Below, one piece after another: positions 16,730-24,739 of a stretch of 64,000 nt of DNA. The position numbers were made by a program, and so were the translations under genes. The DNA lies in contig CAWCSS010000008.1 of the NCBI GenBank assembly GCA_963798325.1, forward strand, positions 1,674,001 through 1,738,000, read 5' to 3'. Below the pieces are notes generated by a model. The model ran no database searches. It saw only the letters and a program-made list of their open reading frames with translations, and was not told the origin of the DNA. Within the stretch, counting starts at the first letter, position 1, and each line of letters starts with the position of its first letter. The stretch is from Solirubrobacter sp963798325. Lineage in GTDB: Bacteria > Actinomycetota > Thermoleophilia > Solirubrobacterales > Solirubrobacteraceae.

Positions 16730-17344
16730 ATGAACGCTCACGCCAGCACGGCCCCGTGGCCTTCGTATCGCCAGCCGGCGCCGATCGCGGCGGCCGACGT
16801 GGAACTCTGCGAGCTCGTCGCCGCCGCGGCCGCCGGCGACCCGGAAGCGTGGGCCGCGATCGTTCGCCGTTTCGAGCCGAAGCTGCGTACGGTCGCGCGC
16901 TCGTTCCGACTGTCGCCCAGTGACGTCAACGATGTCGTCCAACTGACCTGGATCAAGCTCTTCGAGCACATCCAGGACATCCGCAACCCGGCCGCGCTGC
17001 TCGGGTGGCTGAAGACGACCGTGCGCCGCAACGCGCTCGGCACGCTCCAGCGTCCGGTGCGTGAGCTGCTGACCGACGACCCGGCGCTCGGCGACGGCGT
17101 TGACGCCAACGGCCCCGAGGAGCTGATGCTCGCCGCCGAGCTGCGCGAGGCGCTCGCGGTGGCGATGCGGATCCTGCCCGACCGCCACCGCGCGATGATG
17201 ACCGCCTTCGCGACCGAGCCGTCGATCGAGTACGGCGAGATCAGCGAGCAGCTCTCGATCCCGCGCGGCAGCATCGGCCCGATCCGCGGCCGCTCGATGA
17301 ATCTCCTCGCGCAGCATCCGTGCCTGGTCGCGCTGCGCCCGTGA
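16730..17344 (+). CDS. ECF-type RNA polymerase sigma factor
   Basis: Region 2 is recognisable (AWAAIVRRFEPKLRTVARSF, then SDVNDVVQLTWIKLFEHIQDI), as is region 4 (LPDRHRAMMTAF...EISEQLSIPRGSIGP). I chose the ATG at 16730 because the conserved part begins soon after it. A possible in-frame ATG at 16673 would add 19 unconserved residues and fill nearly all of the gap to the divergent SARP gene. No anti-sigma gene is adjacent. The next gene is csbD, 62 bases downstream on the same strand. A direct target set cannot be read from the sequence. Confidence 0.8.
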   Translation: MNAHASTAPWPSYRQPAPIAAADVELCELVAAAAAGDPEAWAAIVRRFEPKLRTVARSFRLSPSDVNDVVQLTWIKLFEHIQDIRNPAALLGWLKTTVRRNALGTLQRPVRELLTDDPALGDGVDANGPEELMLAAELREALAVAMRILPDRHRAMMTAFATEPSIEYGEISEQLSIPRGSIGPIRGRSMNLLAQHPCLVALRP

Positions 17345-17406
17345 ACGCGTGACGGATGCGGGTATCTGGGTAGGCCAACGGCGTCCAGCAACCGAAGGAG
17401 CGCATC

Positions 17407-17580
17407 ATGGGTGACGGCACCGCAGACGACGCCAAGGGCCGGATCAAGGAAGCCGCGGGCGATCTGACCGACGACGACGGCCTCAAGCGCGAGGGCAAGG
17501 TCGATCGCGCCACCGGCAGCGTCAAGGACAAGGTGGGCGACGCGTCGGACAAGCTCAAGGACGCGGTAAACCGCGACTGA
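17407..17580 (+). CDS. CsbD-family small stress protein
   Basis: This is a 57-residue hydrophilic protein (MGDGTADDAKGRIKEAAGDL...KVDRATGSVKDKVGDASDKL...). It has the CsbD pattern, with AKGRIKEAAGDLTDD near the start and a second KVDRATGSVKDKVGDA segment. CsbD proteins accumulate under general stress, and csbD is sigma-B controlled in Bacillus. A strong ribosome site, AAGGAG at 17395-17400, sits 6 bases before the ATG. A GGGTAT hexamer (17360-17365) about 40 bases upstream resembles the -10 element of stress sigma factors. The biochemical function of the family is unknown. Confidence 0.88.
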   Translation: MGDGTADDAKGRIKEAAGDLTDDDGLKREGKVDRATGSVKDKVGDASDKLKDAVNRD

Positions 17581-17615
17581 GCCGCTTCAGGGATCGGTCG
17601 GTCGTGCCCGCGCCG

Positions 17616-17837
17616 CTAGGCGAGCGGGACGGCCGACCACGCGCCCTTGACGCGCTGCGCCAAGCCCGCGGCGTCGAGCTTGCGGAGCGCGTCGCGAAGC
17701 TGGACCTCTGGGATCCCGGTCTCTTCGAGCAGCTGCTTCACCGACATGGGTTCGGAGAGCTGGCTCAGACGTTCATAGACTTCTCGTCGCTGCTGCGGCT
17801 GGACATTCAGCGTGGCAGCGTCCGCTTGTGGCGGCAT
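17616..17837 (-). CDS. Small winged-helix DNA-binding protein
   Basis: The protein has 73 residues. After a short polar leader, RREVYERLSQLSEPMSVKQL-LEETGIPEVQLRDALRKLDAAGL-AQRVKGAW forms a compact winged helix: helix, helix, recognition helix, then a wing. It resembles MarR/ArsR-type or DprA-tail winged helices but has no sensing domain. A small inverted repeat, GAGGG-N5-CCCTC (17876-17890), and an AT-richer patch (TTGTACTTAATGCTAC) lie upstream of its start and could be its promoter and operator. The target is unknown. Confidence 0.65.
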   Translation of the reverse strand: MPPQADAATLNVQPQQRREVYERLSQLSEPMSVKQLLEETGIPEVQLRDALRKLDAAGLAQRVKGAWSAVPLA

Positions 17838-17936
17838 GGGCGTCCTTCCCGCAACCGGCCTGGTTCAGGCACGTCGAGGGCATCTCCCTCGTTGTACTTA
17901 ATGCTACCAGTCGCGGGCGCCAGAATCGCCGTTCGA

Positions 17937-18605
17937 CTAGAGGAGCCCGACCACGCCCTTGGCCAGCAGGTAGATGCCGAGGGCGCCGAAGATCACCACC
18001 AGCAGGAGATCCTGGTGACTGCGGGCCCACGCGGTCAGGCCGTCGACGAAGCCGGTGGCCGTGGCCGGCGAGCGCAGCACGAGGACGAGCGCGCCAAGCG
18101 GGATCGCGAACCAGAGCAGGTTGTAGATCACCACCTGGGTGAGCGCGGACACAGGGCCCGGGTTCCCGGCGGCGATCGCGTTGAGCACGACGAGGTAGAT
18201 CAGGCCCGGGATGTGCGTGGCCACGCCGGCCGTCGCGGCGGTCACCACCGAAGGATTCGACAGCCGCGCCGTGATCGCCGCCGTCGCCTTTCCCGGCCCG
18301 CGTCCCGCTGTTCGTTCGCGGCGGCGGTCCAGTCCGCCGCGCTGGACGCCGGCGGCGAAGCTGAGGGCCGCGACGCCCGCGAGGATGTCGAACACGTCGG
18401 CGACCGTCGACTCGCCGACGAGGTCGTCCGCGCCGGTGAACGCGCCGACCGCGATCAGGCCGAAGAGGATGCTCGCGGTCAGCCCGGCGAGGGCGAAGGC
18501 GAACAGGGTCCGCGCCGCCGCGGGTGCCCGCAGCATCGCGAACACCGCGGCCTGGCTGGTCGCCGGCCGCAAGGCACTGATCAGCCCGAGGATGATCACC
18601 TCCAT
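17937..18605 (-). CDS. GAP-family (LysE-like) integral membrane protein
   Basis: The 222-residue protein has about six hydrophobic segments and the layout of GAP/Sap proteins (MEVIILGLISALRPATSQAA at the start, THIPGLIYLVVLNAI in the middle, GIYLLAKGVVGLL at the end). In mycobacteria such proteins are linked to export of surface lipids. The cytoplasmic loop between the halves is basic (RRRERTAGRGPGKA). A copy of the recurrent dyad lies upstream, but at 37 rather than 33 bases from the ATG. The transported substrate is not known. Confidence 0.7.
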   Translation of the reverse strand: MEVIILGLISALRPATSQAAVFAMLRAPAAARTLFAFALAGLTASILFGLIAVGAFTGADDLVGESTVADVFDILAGVAALSFAAGVQRGGLDRRRERTAGRGPGKATAAITARLSNPSVVTAATAGVATHIPGLIYLVVLNAIAAGNPGPVSALTQVVIYNLLWFAIPLGALVLVLRSPATATGFVDGLTAWARSHQDLLLVVIFGALGIYLLAKGVVGLL

Positions 18606-18642
18606 CTGCCGCGGGTTGATAGCGCATCCGGGGCGAGCGTCA

Positions 18643-18663
18643 CATCACCCGTTTGGAACGACG
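18643..18663 (-). promoter_or_regulatory. CATCACCC-N5-GGGTGATG dyad upstream of the GAP-family gene
   Basis: One half-site is perfect (CATCACCC, 18643-18650) and the other is weak (4 of 8). The edge facing the gene lies 37 bases from the ATG at 18605. It is the least symmetrical good copy of the motif in the window. Confidence 0.5.
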
Positions 18664-18760
18664 CGACGACCGCGAGCGGCGGGCTGACCCCCTGTGCGGT
18701 CGCGGCACCGGCCCGGTCGCCGAGGCGCCCGAGCCGGTCGCGGTCCCCGCCTGAGATGGT

Positions 18761-19204
18761 TCAGCCGCGGAGGGAACGGCGGTCGCTGCCGCCGTACATC
18801 AGCAGGCCCCAGATCACGATCACGTCGACGAAGAAGATCATGATCGACCCGAACGGATAGGCCGGCAGGAAGAAGAACTGCAGGATCATGTTCAGGCCCG
18901 CGAAGCCGATGCCGGCCCAGCGCGCGAGATCGGAGCCGCTGAAGATGCCGAACACGACCAGCAGCTGCACCGCGCCGACCACGGTCAGGATCCATCCGAA
19001 GGTCTTCAGGTCGGCGAACACGAACTCCACGTCGCGGACGTAGAACTGCGCCTGATCGATGGCCGCGATGCCGGCGACCAGGTTCAGGACGGCGACGACG
19101 CCGAGCATCACGCCGGCGAACATCACCCAGCCCTTGCCGGGGTCGACGTCGTAGCTCGCTTCGTCCGCCATCGGGCGGGGAACGGGCGCCTTAGTGGATG
19201 CCAT
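18761..19204 (-). CDS. DUF7144-type four-helix membrane protein
   Basis: The 147-residue protein has four hydrophobic segments (about 28-50, 68-88, 95-115, 118-138) and ends in a short basic tail. The pattern GWVMFAGVMLGVVAVLNLVAGIAAI, with later FGWILTVVGAVQLLVVFGI, is typical of actinobacterial DUF7144 membrane proteins. It lies 11 bases downstream of the glutamate decarboxylase gene on the same strand and should be co-transcribed. No role is established. It is not a recognisable glutamate/GABA antiporter. Confidence 0.65.
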   Translation of the reverse strand: MASTKAPVPRPMADEASYDVDPGKGWVMFAGVMLGVVAVLNLVAGIAAIDQAQFYVRDVEFVFADLKTFGWILTVVGAVQLLVVFGIFSGSDLARWAGIGFAGLNMILQFFFLPAYPFGSIMIFFVDVIVIWGLLMYGGSDRRSLRG

Positions 19205-19215
19205 CTGGGTTCCTC

Positions 19216-20586
19216 TCAGTAGCCGGTGCCGGTCTTGACACGTTGGCGATCGATCTCATGCAGGCCGCCCTTGACGCTCAACGTCTCACACGCCTGGGCG
19301 ATGTCGTCCGCCAGCGTCGAGGCCAGCGAGTGCCCGAGCGCCTGCTTGACCAGCGCACGCATGATCGTCACGTGCTCGGCGTTGGGCGGGAGCGTGTAGG
19401 CGGGCAGCATCCAGCCGCGCTCGGCCGCCAGCTGCGACGCGACGTCGAACTCGTCGTAGTTGCGGTCGCCGTCGGTCAGCTTGAAGGCGACCAGCGGCAG
19501 CTGCTCGGCGCCGGGCTCGCCCACCAGCTCGAACTCGCCGATGGCGACGATCCGCTCGGACAACGCGCGTGCGTTGGCCTGCATCGTCTCCATGATGTAG
19601 CGGTAGCCGTCGAAGCCGTAGCGGACGAAGTTGTAGTACTGCGCGAGCACCATGCTCGAGCCGGTGGAGAAGTTCAGCGTGAAGGTCGCGTCGCGCTTGC
19701 CCAGGTAGTTCTCGTAGAAGACGAGATCCTCCGCCAGGTCCGACTTCTCACGGAAGATCAGCCAGCCCAGCCCGGGATACACGAGCCCGTACTTGTGGCC
19801 GGAGACGTTGATCGAGCGCACGCTCTCCAGCCGGAAGTCCCACGGGGAGTCGGGGAACAGGAACGGCCACACGAACCCGCCGCTGGCGCCGTCGACGTGC
19901 AGCGGGATGTTGAGCCCCTTCTCGTCGCGCAGGCTCGTCAGCAGCCCGTCGATGCCGACGATGTCGTCGGCGTGGCCCGTGAACGTCGTCCCGAGCACGG
20001 CGGCGACGCCGATCGTGTTCTCGTCGAGGAAGGGCTCGACGTCCTCAGGGCCGATCGTGAACTTGTGCGGCTGCAGCGGGATGATCCGCGGCTCGACGTC
20101 GAAGTAGCGGCAGAACTTCTCCCACACCACGTGCACGTCGCCGCCGAAGACGAGGTTCGGCTTCTCCGTCGACTTCTTCGCGGCCTCGCGCCGCTCACGC
20201 CACTTCCACTTCATCGACAGGGCGCCGAGCATGATCGCCTCCGACGAGCCCTGGGTGCGCGTGCCGGTGGTCTCGCCGGGCGCGTGGTAGAGGTCGGCGA
20301 GCATCCGGATGCAGCGCTGCTCGATCTCGGCGGTCTGCGGATACTCGGCGTGGTCGATGTAGTTGCGGTGGAGGTTCTCGGCGATCAGGCGCTGGGCCTC
20401 CGGTTCCATCCATGTCGTCACGAAGGTCGCCAGGTTGCGGAAGGGGATGCCGTCGAGCACCATCTCCTCGCCGACGAGGCGCATCGCGTCCGTGGCCGAC
20501 ATGCCGACCTGGGGGAGACGGTGGTCGGGCGCTTCGCTGCGCGCGAACGCGTTGCCGTAGAGCTCCGATGGGATCTCGAGGGTCAT
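19216..20586 (-). CDS. gad: Glutamate decarboxylase
   Basis: The 456-residue protein matches GadA/GadB: MTLEIPSELYGN, then DHRLPQVGMSATDAMRLVGEEM, GTRTQGSSEAIMLGALSMKW, PLHVDGASGGFVWPF, and SINVSGHKYGLVYPG with the PLP lysine at Lys265. It converts glutamate to GABA and CO2, consuming a proton in the cytoplasm. The start at 20586 is fixed by homology and by the dyad 33 bases upstream. Upstream the frame stays open only because of GC-rich DNA. It is divergent from cydD, with one dyad between them. No glutamate/GABA antiporter gene was seen in the window. Confidence 0.93.
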   Translation of the reverse strand: MTLEIPSELYGNAFARSEAPDHRLPQVGMSATDAMRLVGEEMVLDGIPFRNLATFVTTWMEPEAQRLIAENLHRNYIDHAEYPQTAEIEQRCIRMLADLYHAPGETTGTRTQGSSEAIMLGALSMKWKWRERREAAKKSTEKPNLVFGGDVHVVWEKFCRYFDVEPRIIPLQPHKFTIGPEDVEPFLDENTIGVAAVLGTTFTGHADDIVGIDGLLTSLRDEKGLNIPLHVDGASGGFVWPFLFPDSPWDFRLESVRSINVSGHKYGLVYPGLGWLIFREKSDLAEDLVFYENYLGKRDATFTLNFSTGSSMVLAQYYNFVRYGFDGYRYIMETMQANARALSERIVAIGEFELVGEPGAEQLPLVAFKLTDGDRNYDEFDVASQLAAERGWMLPAYTLPPNAEHVTIMRALVKQALGHSLASTLADDIAQACETLSVKGGLHEIDRQRVKTGTGY

Positions 20587-20619
20587 AGGGCGATCATCCG
20601 TCGCCCCGCAGTGAGCGCA

Positions 20620-20640
20620 CATCACCCGCATCGGACGAAG
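20620..20640. promoter_or_regulatory. Bidirectional dyad between gad and cydD
   Basis: Left half CATCACCC is perfect; right half GGACGAAG matches 5 of 8. Exactly 33 bases separate it from the gad ATG (20586) on one side and from the cydD GTG (20674) on the other. Near cydD a TAGCGT hexamer ends 6 bases before the GTG, and near gad a GATGAT hexamer ends 6 bases before the ATG. This suggests -10 elements of leaderless transcripts. Confidence 0.7.
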
Positions 20641-20673
20641 CGGCGGGCGTATCGCAGGTCCTAGCGTGCCCTT

Positions 20674-22227
20674 GTGGCGCTCGATCGCAGGCTCTGGCGG
20701 CGTGCGCGCTCGGCGCGGGCGGCGCTGACGGCCGCGGTCGTGCTCGGGGCCGCGACGTCGGTGCTGGTGATCGCGCAGGCGTGGCTGCTGGCCGGGCTGA
20801 TCGCGGGGCCGGGGCGCTCGCGCACCGCGCTGGTCCTGCTGCTGACGGTGGTCCTCGCGCGCGCCGTCGTCGCCTGGCTGGCCGAGACGGTCGCCGCCCG
20901 GTGCTCGGCGCGGGTGAAGTCCGAGCTGCGGGCGGCGCTGCTGGTGCGGGCGACGGCGCCCGGCGTGCCGCACGCCCCCGGGGAGCTGACGACGCTGGCC
21001 ACACGGGGGATCGACGCGTTGGACGGCTACTTCGGGCGCTACCTGCCGCAGGCGGTGCTCGCGGCGATCGTGCCCGTGCTGGTGATCGCGGTCGTGCTCG
21101 CGCGCGATTGGGTCTCGGCGTTGATCGTCGTGTTCACGCTGCCGCTGATCCCGCTGTTCATGGCGCTCGTCGGGGCGGGCACGCGCGAGCGCATGGACGC
21201 GCAGGTGCACAGCCTGCGGCGGCTCGGCGGGCACTTCCTGGACGTCGTCGCGGGGCTGCCGACCTTGAAGGTCTTCGGGCGGGCGAAGGCGCAGGCGGGG
21301 GCGATCGCGGCCGTCAGTGCCGGCTACCGCACACGCGTGATGGCGACGCTGCGAATCGCGTTTCTGTCCTCGTTGGTGCTCGAGTTGCTGGCCACGGTGT
21401 CGATGGCGCTGGTCGCGGTGGCGATCGGGCTGCGGTTGATGGGCGGGTCGATGGGGTTGGAGACCGCGCTGTTCGTGCTTGTGCTCGCGCCCGAGGCCTA
21501 CCTGCCGCTGCGCCGGCTCGGCGAGAGCTATCACGCGGGTGCCGAGGGGGCGGCGGCCGCCGGTCAGATCCTCGACGTCCTCGATGCGCCGGAGTTGTCG
21601 CGCGGCACGCGTGACGTGATCCCGCCGGGGGCGATCGAGGTGAACGGGCTGAGGATCGGTCCGGGGGAGGTGGTCGCGCTCACCGGCCCGAGCGGGTGCG
21701 GCAAGTCGACGCTCCTGCGGGTGCTCCTGGGGCTGTCGCCGGGCGTCGTGCGTGTGGGCGGGGTCGCGCTCTCGGAGCTTGCACTGGAGGCTTGGCACGC
21801 GCAGGTGGCCTGGGTGCCGCAGCACCCGCACCTGTTCGCCGGGACGATCGGCGAGAACGTCCGGCTCGGCCGTCCCTCGGCGCCGGCGGCGGAGGTCTGG
21901 CGAGCACTGGCCGACGCGCGGCTGGCCGACACCGTCGCGGCGCGCCCCGCCGGCCTGGACACGGTCCTGGGCGATCGCGGCGCGGGGCTCTCGGCGGGGG
22001 AGCGCCAGCGTGTCGCGCTCGCACGGGCGTTCCTGCGCGACGCGCCGGTGCTGATCCTCGACGAGCCGACCGCCGGCCTCGACGACGCCACCGAGGCCGA
22101 CGTCGTGCGCACGATCCGCCGGCTCATGCACGGACGGACCGTCGTGTTGGTCGCGCATCGTCCGGCGCTGCTCGAGCTGGCCGACCGAGTCGTGGATCTG
22201 GGTGCGCCGGAGCTGATGGCGGCGTGA
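20674..22227 (+). CDS. cydD: ABC transporter CydD, cytochrome bd assembly
   Basis: This 517-residue half-transporter has six predicted membrane helices in the first 290 residues, then a nucleotide-binding domain. Walker A is GPSGCGKST (338-346), the signature is LSAGERQR and Walker B is VLILDEPTAGLD. CydDC exports thiols and heme-related reductant needed to assemble cytochrome bd in the periplasm. The GTG start at 20674 is supported by the dyad 33 bases upstream and by TAGCGT 6 bases upstream, which leaves almost no leader. Its stop overlaps the next start as GTGA, so CydC is translationally coupled. The oxidase genes cydAB are about 2.4 kb away on the opposite strand. Confidence 0.88.
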   Translation: MALDRRLWRRARSARAALTAAVVLGAATSVLVIAQAWLLAGLIAGPGRSRTALVLLLTVVLARAVVAWLAETVAARCSARVKSELRAALLVRATAPGVPHAPGELTTLATRGIDALDGYFGRYLPQAVLAAIVPVLVIAVVLARDWVSALIVVFTLPLIPLFMALVGAGTRERMDAQVHSLRRLGGHFLDVVAGLPTLKVFGRAKAQAGAIAAVSAGYRTRVMATLRIAFLSSLVLELLATVSMALVAVAIGLRLMGGSMGLETALFVLVLAPEAYLPLRRLGESYHAGAEGAAAAGQILDVLDAPELSRGTRDVIPPGAIEVNGLRIGPGEVVALTGPSGCGKSTLLRVLLGLSPGVVRVGGVALSELALEAWHAQVAWVPQHPHLFAGTIGENVRLGRPSAPAAEVWRALADARLADTVAARPAGLDTVLGDRGAGLSAGERQRVALARAFLRDAPVLILDEPTAGLDDATEADVVRTIRRLMHGRTVVLVAHRPALLELADRVVDLGAPELMAA

Positions 22228-23843
22228 CGCGCGCGTTCGCCCTCGTGCGGCCCGCGGCCGGGCGGATCGCGCTCGCCACGCTCTTCGGCGCCGGGGCGGC
22301 GTGTGCGGCCGTGGGCCTGCTCGCCACGTCCGCGTGGCTGATCGCGCGCGCCGCGCAGCATCCCGGGGCGTCGGCGCTGGGGGTTGCGATCGCGGGCGTG
22401 CAGTTCTTCGCGCTCTCGCGTGGGCTGCTGCGCTACCTGGAGCGGCTGACCGGCCACGACGCGGCGTTCCGGGCGCTGGCGGCGCTGCGGGTGCGCGTGT
22501 ACCGGCGGCTCGAGCCACTCGCGCCCGCCGCGCTGCCCGCGTTCCGGGAGGGCGACCTGCTGGCGCGGTTCGTGCACGACGTCGACGCGTTGCAGGACCT
22601 GCTCCTGCGGGTCGTGCCGCCGTTCGCGATCGCGGTCATCGCCGGCGGCGCGACGGTCGCGCTGCTGTGGTGGCTGCTGCCCGTCGCCGGGCTGATCGCC
22701 GGCGTCGCGCTGGTGCTCGCCGCGACCGTCGTCCCCTGGCTCACGGCGCGGCCGACCGGGCGCCCGCAGGCCGCCGAGGAGCTGACCGCCGCGGCGGTCG
22801 AAACGCTCGAGGGCGCGCCCGAGTTGTTGGTGTGCGGCGCCCTGCCGCGGCGGCTGGAAGCGATCGCGCGGCTCGACGCCGAGCTCACCCGCGACGCGCG
22901 CGTCGCCGCGCGCGTGGCGGGCGCCGGGCGCGGGCTGGTGACGCTGCTGTGTGGACTCGCGCTGTGGGCGATCGTCGCGACGGCGACGAGCGCGGACCTC
23001 GATCCGCTGCGGCTGGCGGTCGTGGGGCTCGTGCCGCTCGCGCTGTTCGAGCTCGTCGCCACCCTGCCCGAGGCCACCCAGGCACTGACCCAGGTGCGCC
23101 GCAGCGCCGCGCGCGTCCGCGCCGTGCTCGAGGCGCCGCCGCCGGTGCGCGAGCCGGCGCATCCTCGCGCGCTCCCGGCGGAGGCGGTCCTGCGCGTGCG
23201 CGGGCTGCGGGCGCGCTACGGCGACACCGTGGTGCTCGACGGCATCGACCTCGACCTCTGGCCCGGCCGCCGCGTCGCGGTGATCGGCCCCAGCGGGGCC
23301 GGCAAGTCGACACTCGCCGCCGTGCTGCTGCGCTTCCTCGACTACGAGGGCGCGGTGACGCTCGGCGGCGTCGAGCTCTCCGCGCTCGACGGCGACGAGA
23401 CGCGCACGGCGATCGGCCTCGTCGCCCAGGACGCCCACGTGTTCGACACCACGGTGCGCGAGAACCTGCTGCTCGCCCGCCGCGACGCGACCGAGGCCGA
23501 CCTCGAGACCGCGGTCGCCCGCGCCCGGCTGTCGGGACTCGATCTCACGCGCGAAGCCGGCCCGGGCGGCCACCGCCTCTCAGGCGGCGAACGCCGCCGG
23601 ATCGCCCTCGCCCGGGCGGAGCTCGCCCGCTTCCCGCTGCTGATCCTCGACGAGCCGGGAGAGCACCTCGACGCCCCGACCGCCGACGCGATCCTGGCCG
23701 ACGCCCTGCACACCGACCGCGGCGTGCTGCTGATCACGCACCGCCTCGCCGGCCTGGAGACGATGGACGAGATCATCGTCCTCGAGGCGGGCCGGGTCGT
23801 GGACCGCTACGCGCCGGACGCGGGCATCCACTTCACGATGTGA
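22224..23843 (+). CDS. cydC: ABC transporter CydC, cytochrome bd assembly
   Basis: It starts at the GTG overlapping the cydD stop and gives 539 residues. A membrane domain (about 1-290) contains LLATSAWLIARAAQHP and LSRGLLRYLERLTGHDAAFR, which are highly typical of CydC. The ATPase domain has Walker A GPSGAGKST (355-363), signature LSGGERRR and Walker B LLILDEPGEHLD, where Gly replaces the usual Thr of the DEPTE motif. It forms a heterodimer with CydD for bd oxidase maturation. The frame is also open upstream of 22224, but that part is a shadow of cydD. Confidence 0.88.
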   Translation: MTRAFALVRPAAGRIALATLFGAGAACAAVGLLATSAWLIARAAQHPGASALGVAIAGVQFFALSRGLLRYLERLTGHDAAFRALAALRVRVYRRLEPLAPAALPAFREGDLLARFVHDVDALQDLLLRVVPPFAIAVIAGGATVALLWWLLPVAGLIAGVALVLAATVVPWLTARPTGRPQAAEELTAAAVETLEGAPELLVCGALPRRLEAIARLDAELTRDARVAARVAGAGRGLVTLLCGLALWAIVATATSADLDPLRLAVVGLVPLALFELVATLPEATQALTQVRRSAARVRAVLEAPPPVREPAHPRALPAEAVLRVRGLRARYGDTVVLDGIDLDLWPGRRVAVIGPSGAGKSTLAAVLLRFLDYEGAVTLGGVELSALDGDETRTAIGLVAQDAHVFDTTVRENLLLARRDATEADLETAVARARLSGLDLTREAGPGGHRLSGGERRRIALARAELARFPLLILDEPGEHLDAPTADAILADALHTDRGVLLITHRLAGLETMDEIIVLEAGRVVDRYAPDAGIHFTM

Positions 23844-23938
23844 ATCGTCTCGCGCGGTGACTCCGGAGGCGCCCACGACGAGCGCGCACGTCCGCGCGGG
23901 CGTGCCGCGGTCTGCTCGCCGTTCCGTGGCGGCGCGCA

Positions 23939-23987
23939 CGCGAGAGTCGATTTGGACAACCACTGGTTGACCAACTCGACACTCGCG
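23939..23987. terminator. 49-bp near-perfect palindrome between convergent genes
   Basis: It is centred on base 23963 and pairs 21 of 24 positions on each arm. The inner part is AACCA-C-TGGTT and the outer arms end CGCGAG / CTCGCG. It lies between the ends of cydC (+, 23843) and the DUF1345-like gene (-, 24038), the expected place for a bidirectional terminator. There is no U-tract on either strand. The mismatches are spread out, so an operator is less likely than an RNA hairpin. Confidence 0.6.
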
Positions 23988-24037
23988 CGCGGACGAGGGA
24001 CCGCGCCGGCGCGGCACGGCGCGGCGGCGCGGCGCGC

Positions 24038-24739
24038 TCAGGACCCGAGCACGTTGACCGCTCGCGACACGACCAGGATCACGACCGCGTAGGAGATCAG
24101 CGACTCGACCGCCATCATCGCCTTGGCTTGCCGCGTCAGCGGCATCGTGTCGGTCGGGCTGACGGCGATCGCGTTGGTCAGCGAGACGTAGAGGAAGTCA
24201 CTCAGACGCGGGGTCCAGCCGTCCTGGCCCATGACGTCCTGCGGGAACGCGAAGTCCGGCTGGTGGCGCCGGCGCTCCGCGCGCTGCTGCGGGCCGCCCT
24301 CGTCGATCTGCCAGAACAGCAGGCCGAAGGTGATGATGTTGGTGAGCCAGACGACGATGCTGTGGGCGAGCAGCTCGCCGGCGCTCAGGTGGTCGGTGCT
24401 GGTGCCCGTCAGCGCGACGAGCAGCGCCGCGACCGCGAGCGCGTTGGAGACGACGAGCATTCCGAGCAGCGTGAGCCCGGCCGAGCGCACCCGCCCGGGC
24501 CGCAGTTCCGCGTGCGGCACGACGAGCAGCAACAGCATCAGCACCACGGCGGGCAGTGTGAGCACCAGCCACGCCCACCACGGGTGGTTGTTGATGTCCC
24601 AGCCCTGCGTCTTGTCGACCACGGCCAGCCCGGCGAAGAGCACGACGTTGAAGCCGAGGACGAGGACCGCCTCGGTCCGTGCCTCGCGCAGCGCCGGGTC
24701 CGGGGAGGCGCTAGGCGGGGGCGAGTGCTCGATCTGCAA
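24038..24739 (-). CDS. DUF1345-like membrane protein, possibly channel-related
   Basis: The 233-residue protein has about five hydrophobic segments and the C-terminal pattern FLYVSLTNAIAVSPTDTMPL-TRQAKAMMAVESLISYAVVIL. This recalls DUF1345 proteins and the pore region of small two-helix ion channels. It is the last gene of the nine-gene respiratory run and its start overlaps the MFS gene by 29 bases. A downstream palindrome may end the transcript. Substrate or ion specificity cannot be read. Confidence 0.62.
   Translation of the reverse strand: MQIEHSPPPSASPDPALREARTEAVLVLGFNVVLFAGLAVVDKTQGWDINNHPWWAWLVLTLPAVVLMLLLLVVPHAELRPGRVRSAGLTLLGMLVVSNALAVAALLVALTGTSTDHLSAGELLAHSIVVWLTNIITFGLLFWQIDEGGPQQRAERRRHQPDFAFPQDVMGQDGWTPRLSDFLYVSLTNAIAVSPTDTMPLTRQAKAMMAVESLISYAVVILVVSRAVNVLGS

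Noticed and set aside
20587..22518. Long N-terminal extension of the glutamate decarboxylase frame
   Set aside because: The extension is low-complexity Arg/His text antisense to cydDC; the conserved protein starts at 20586.
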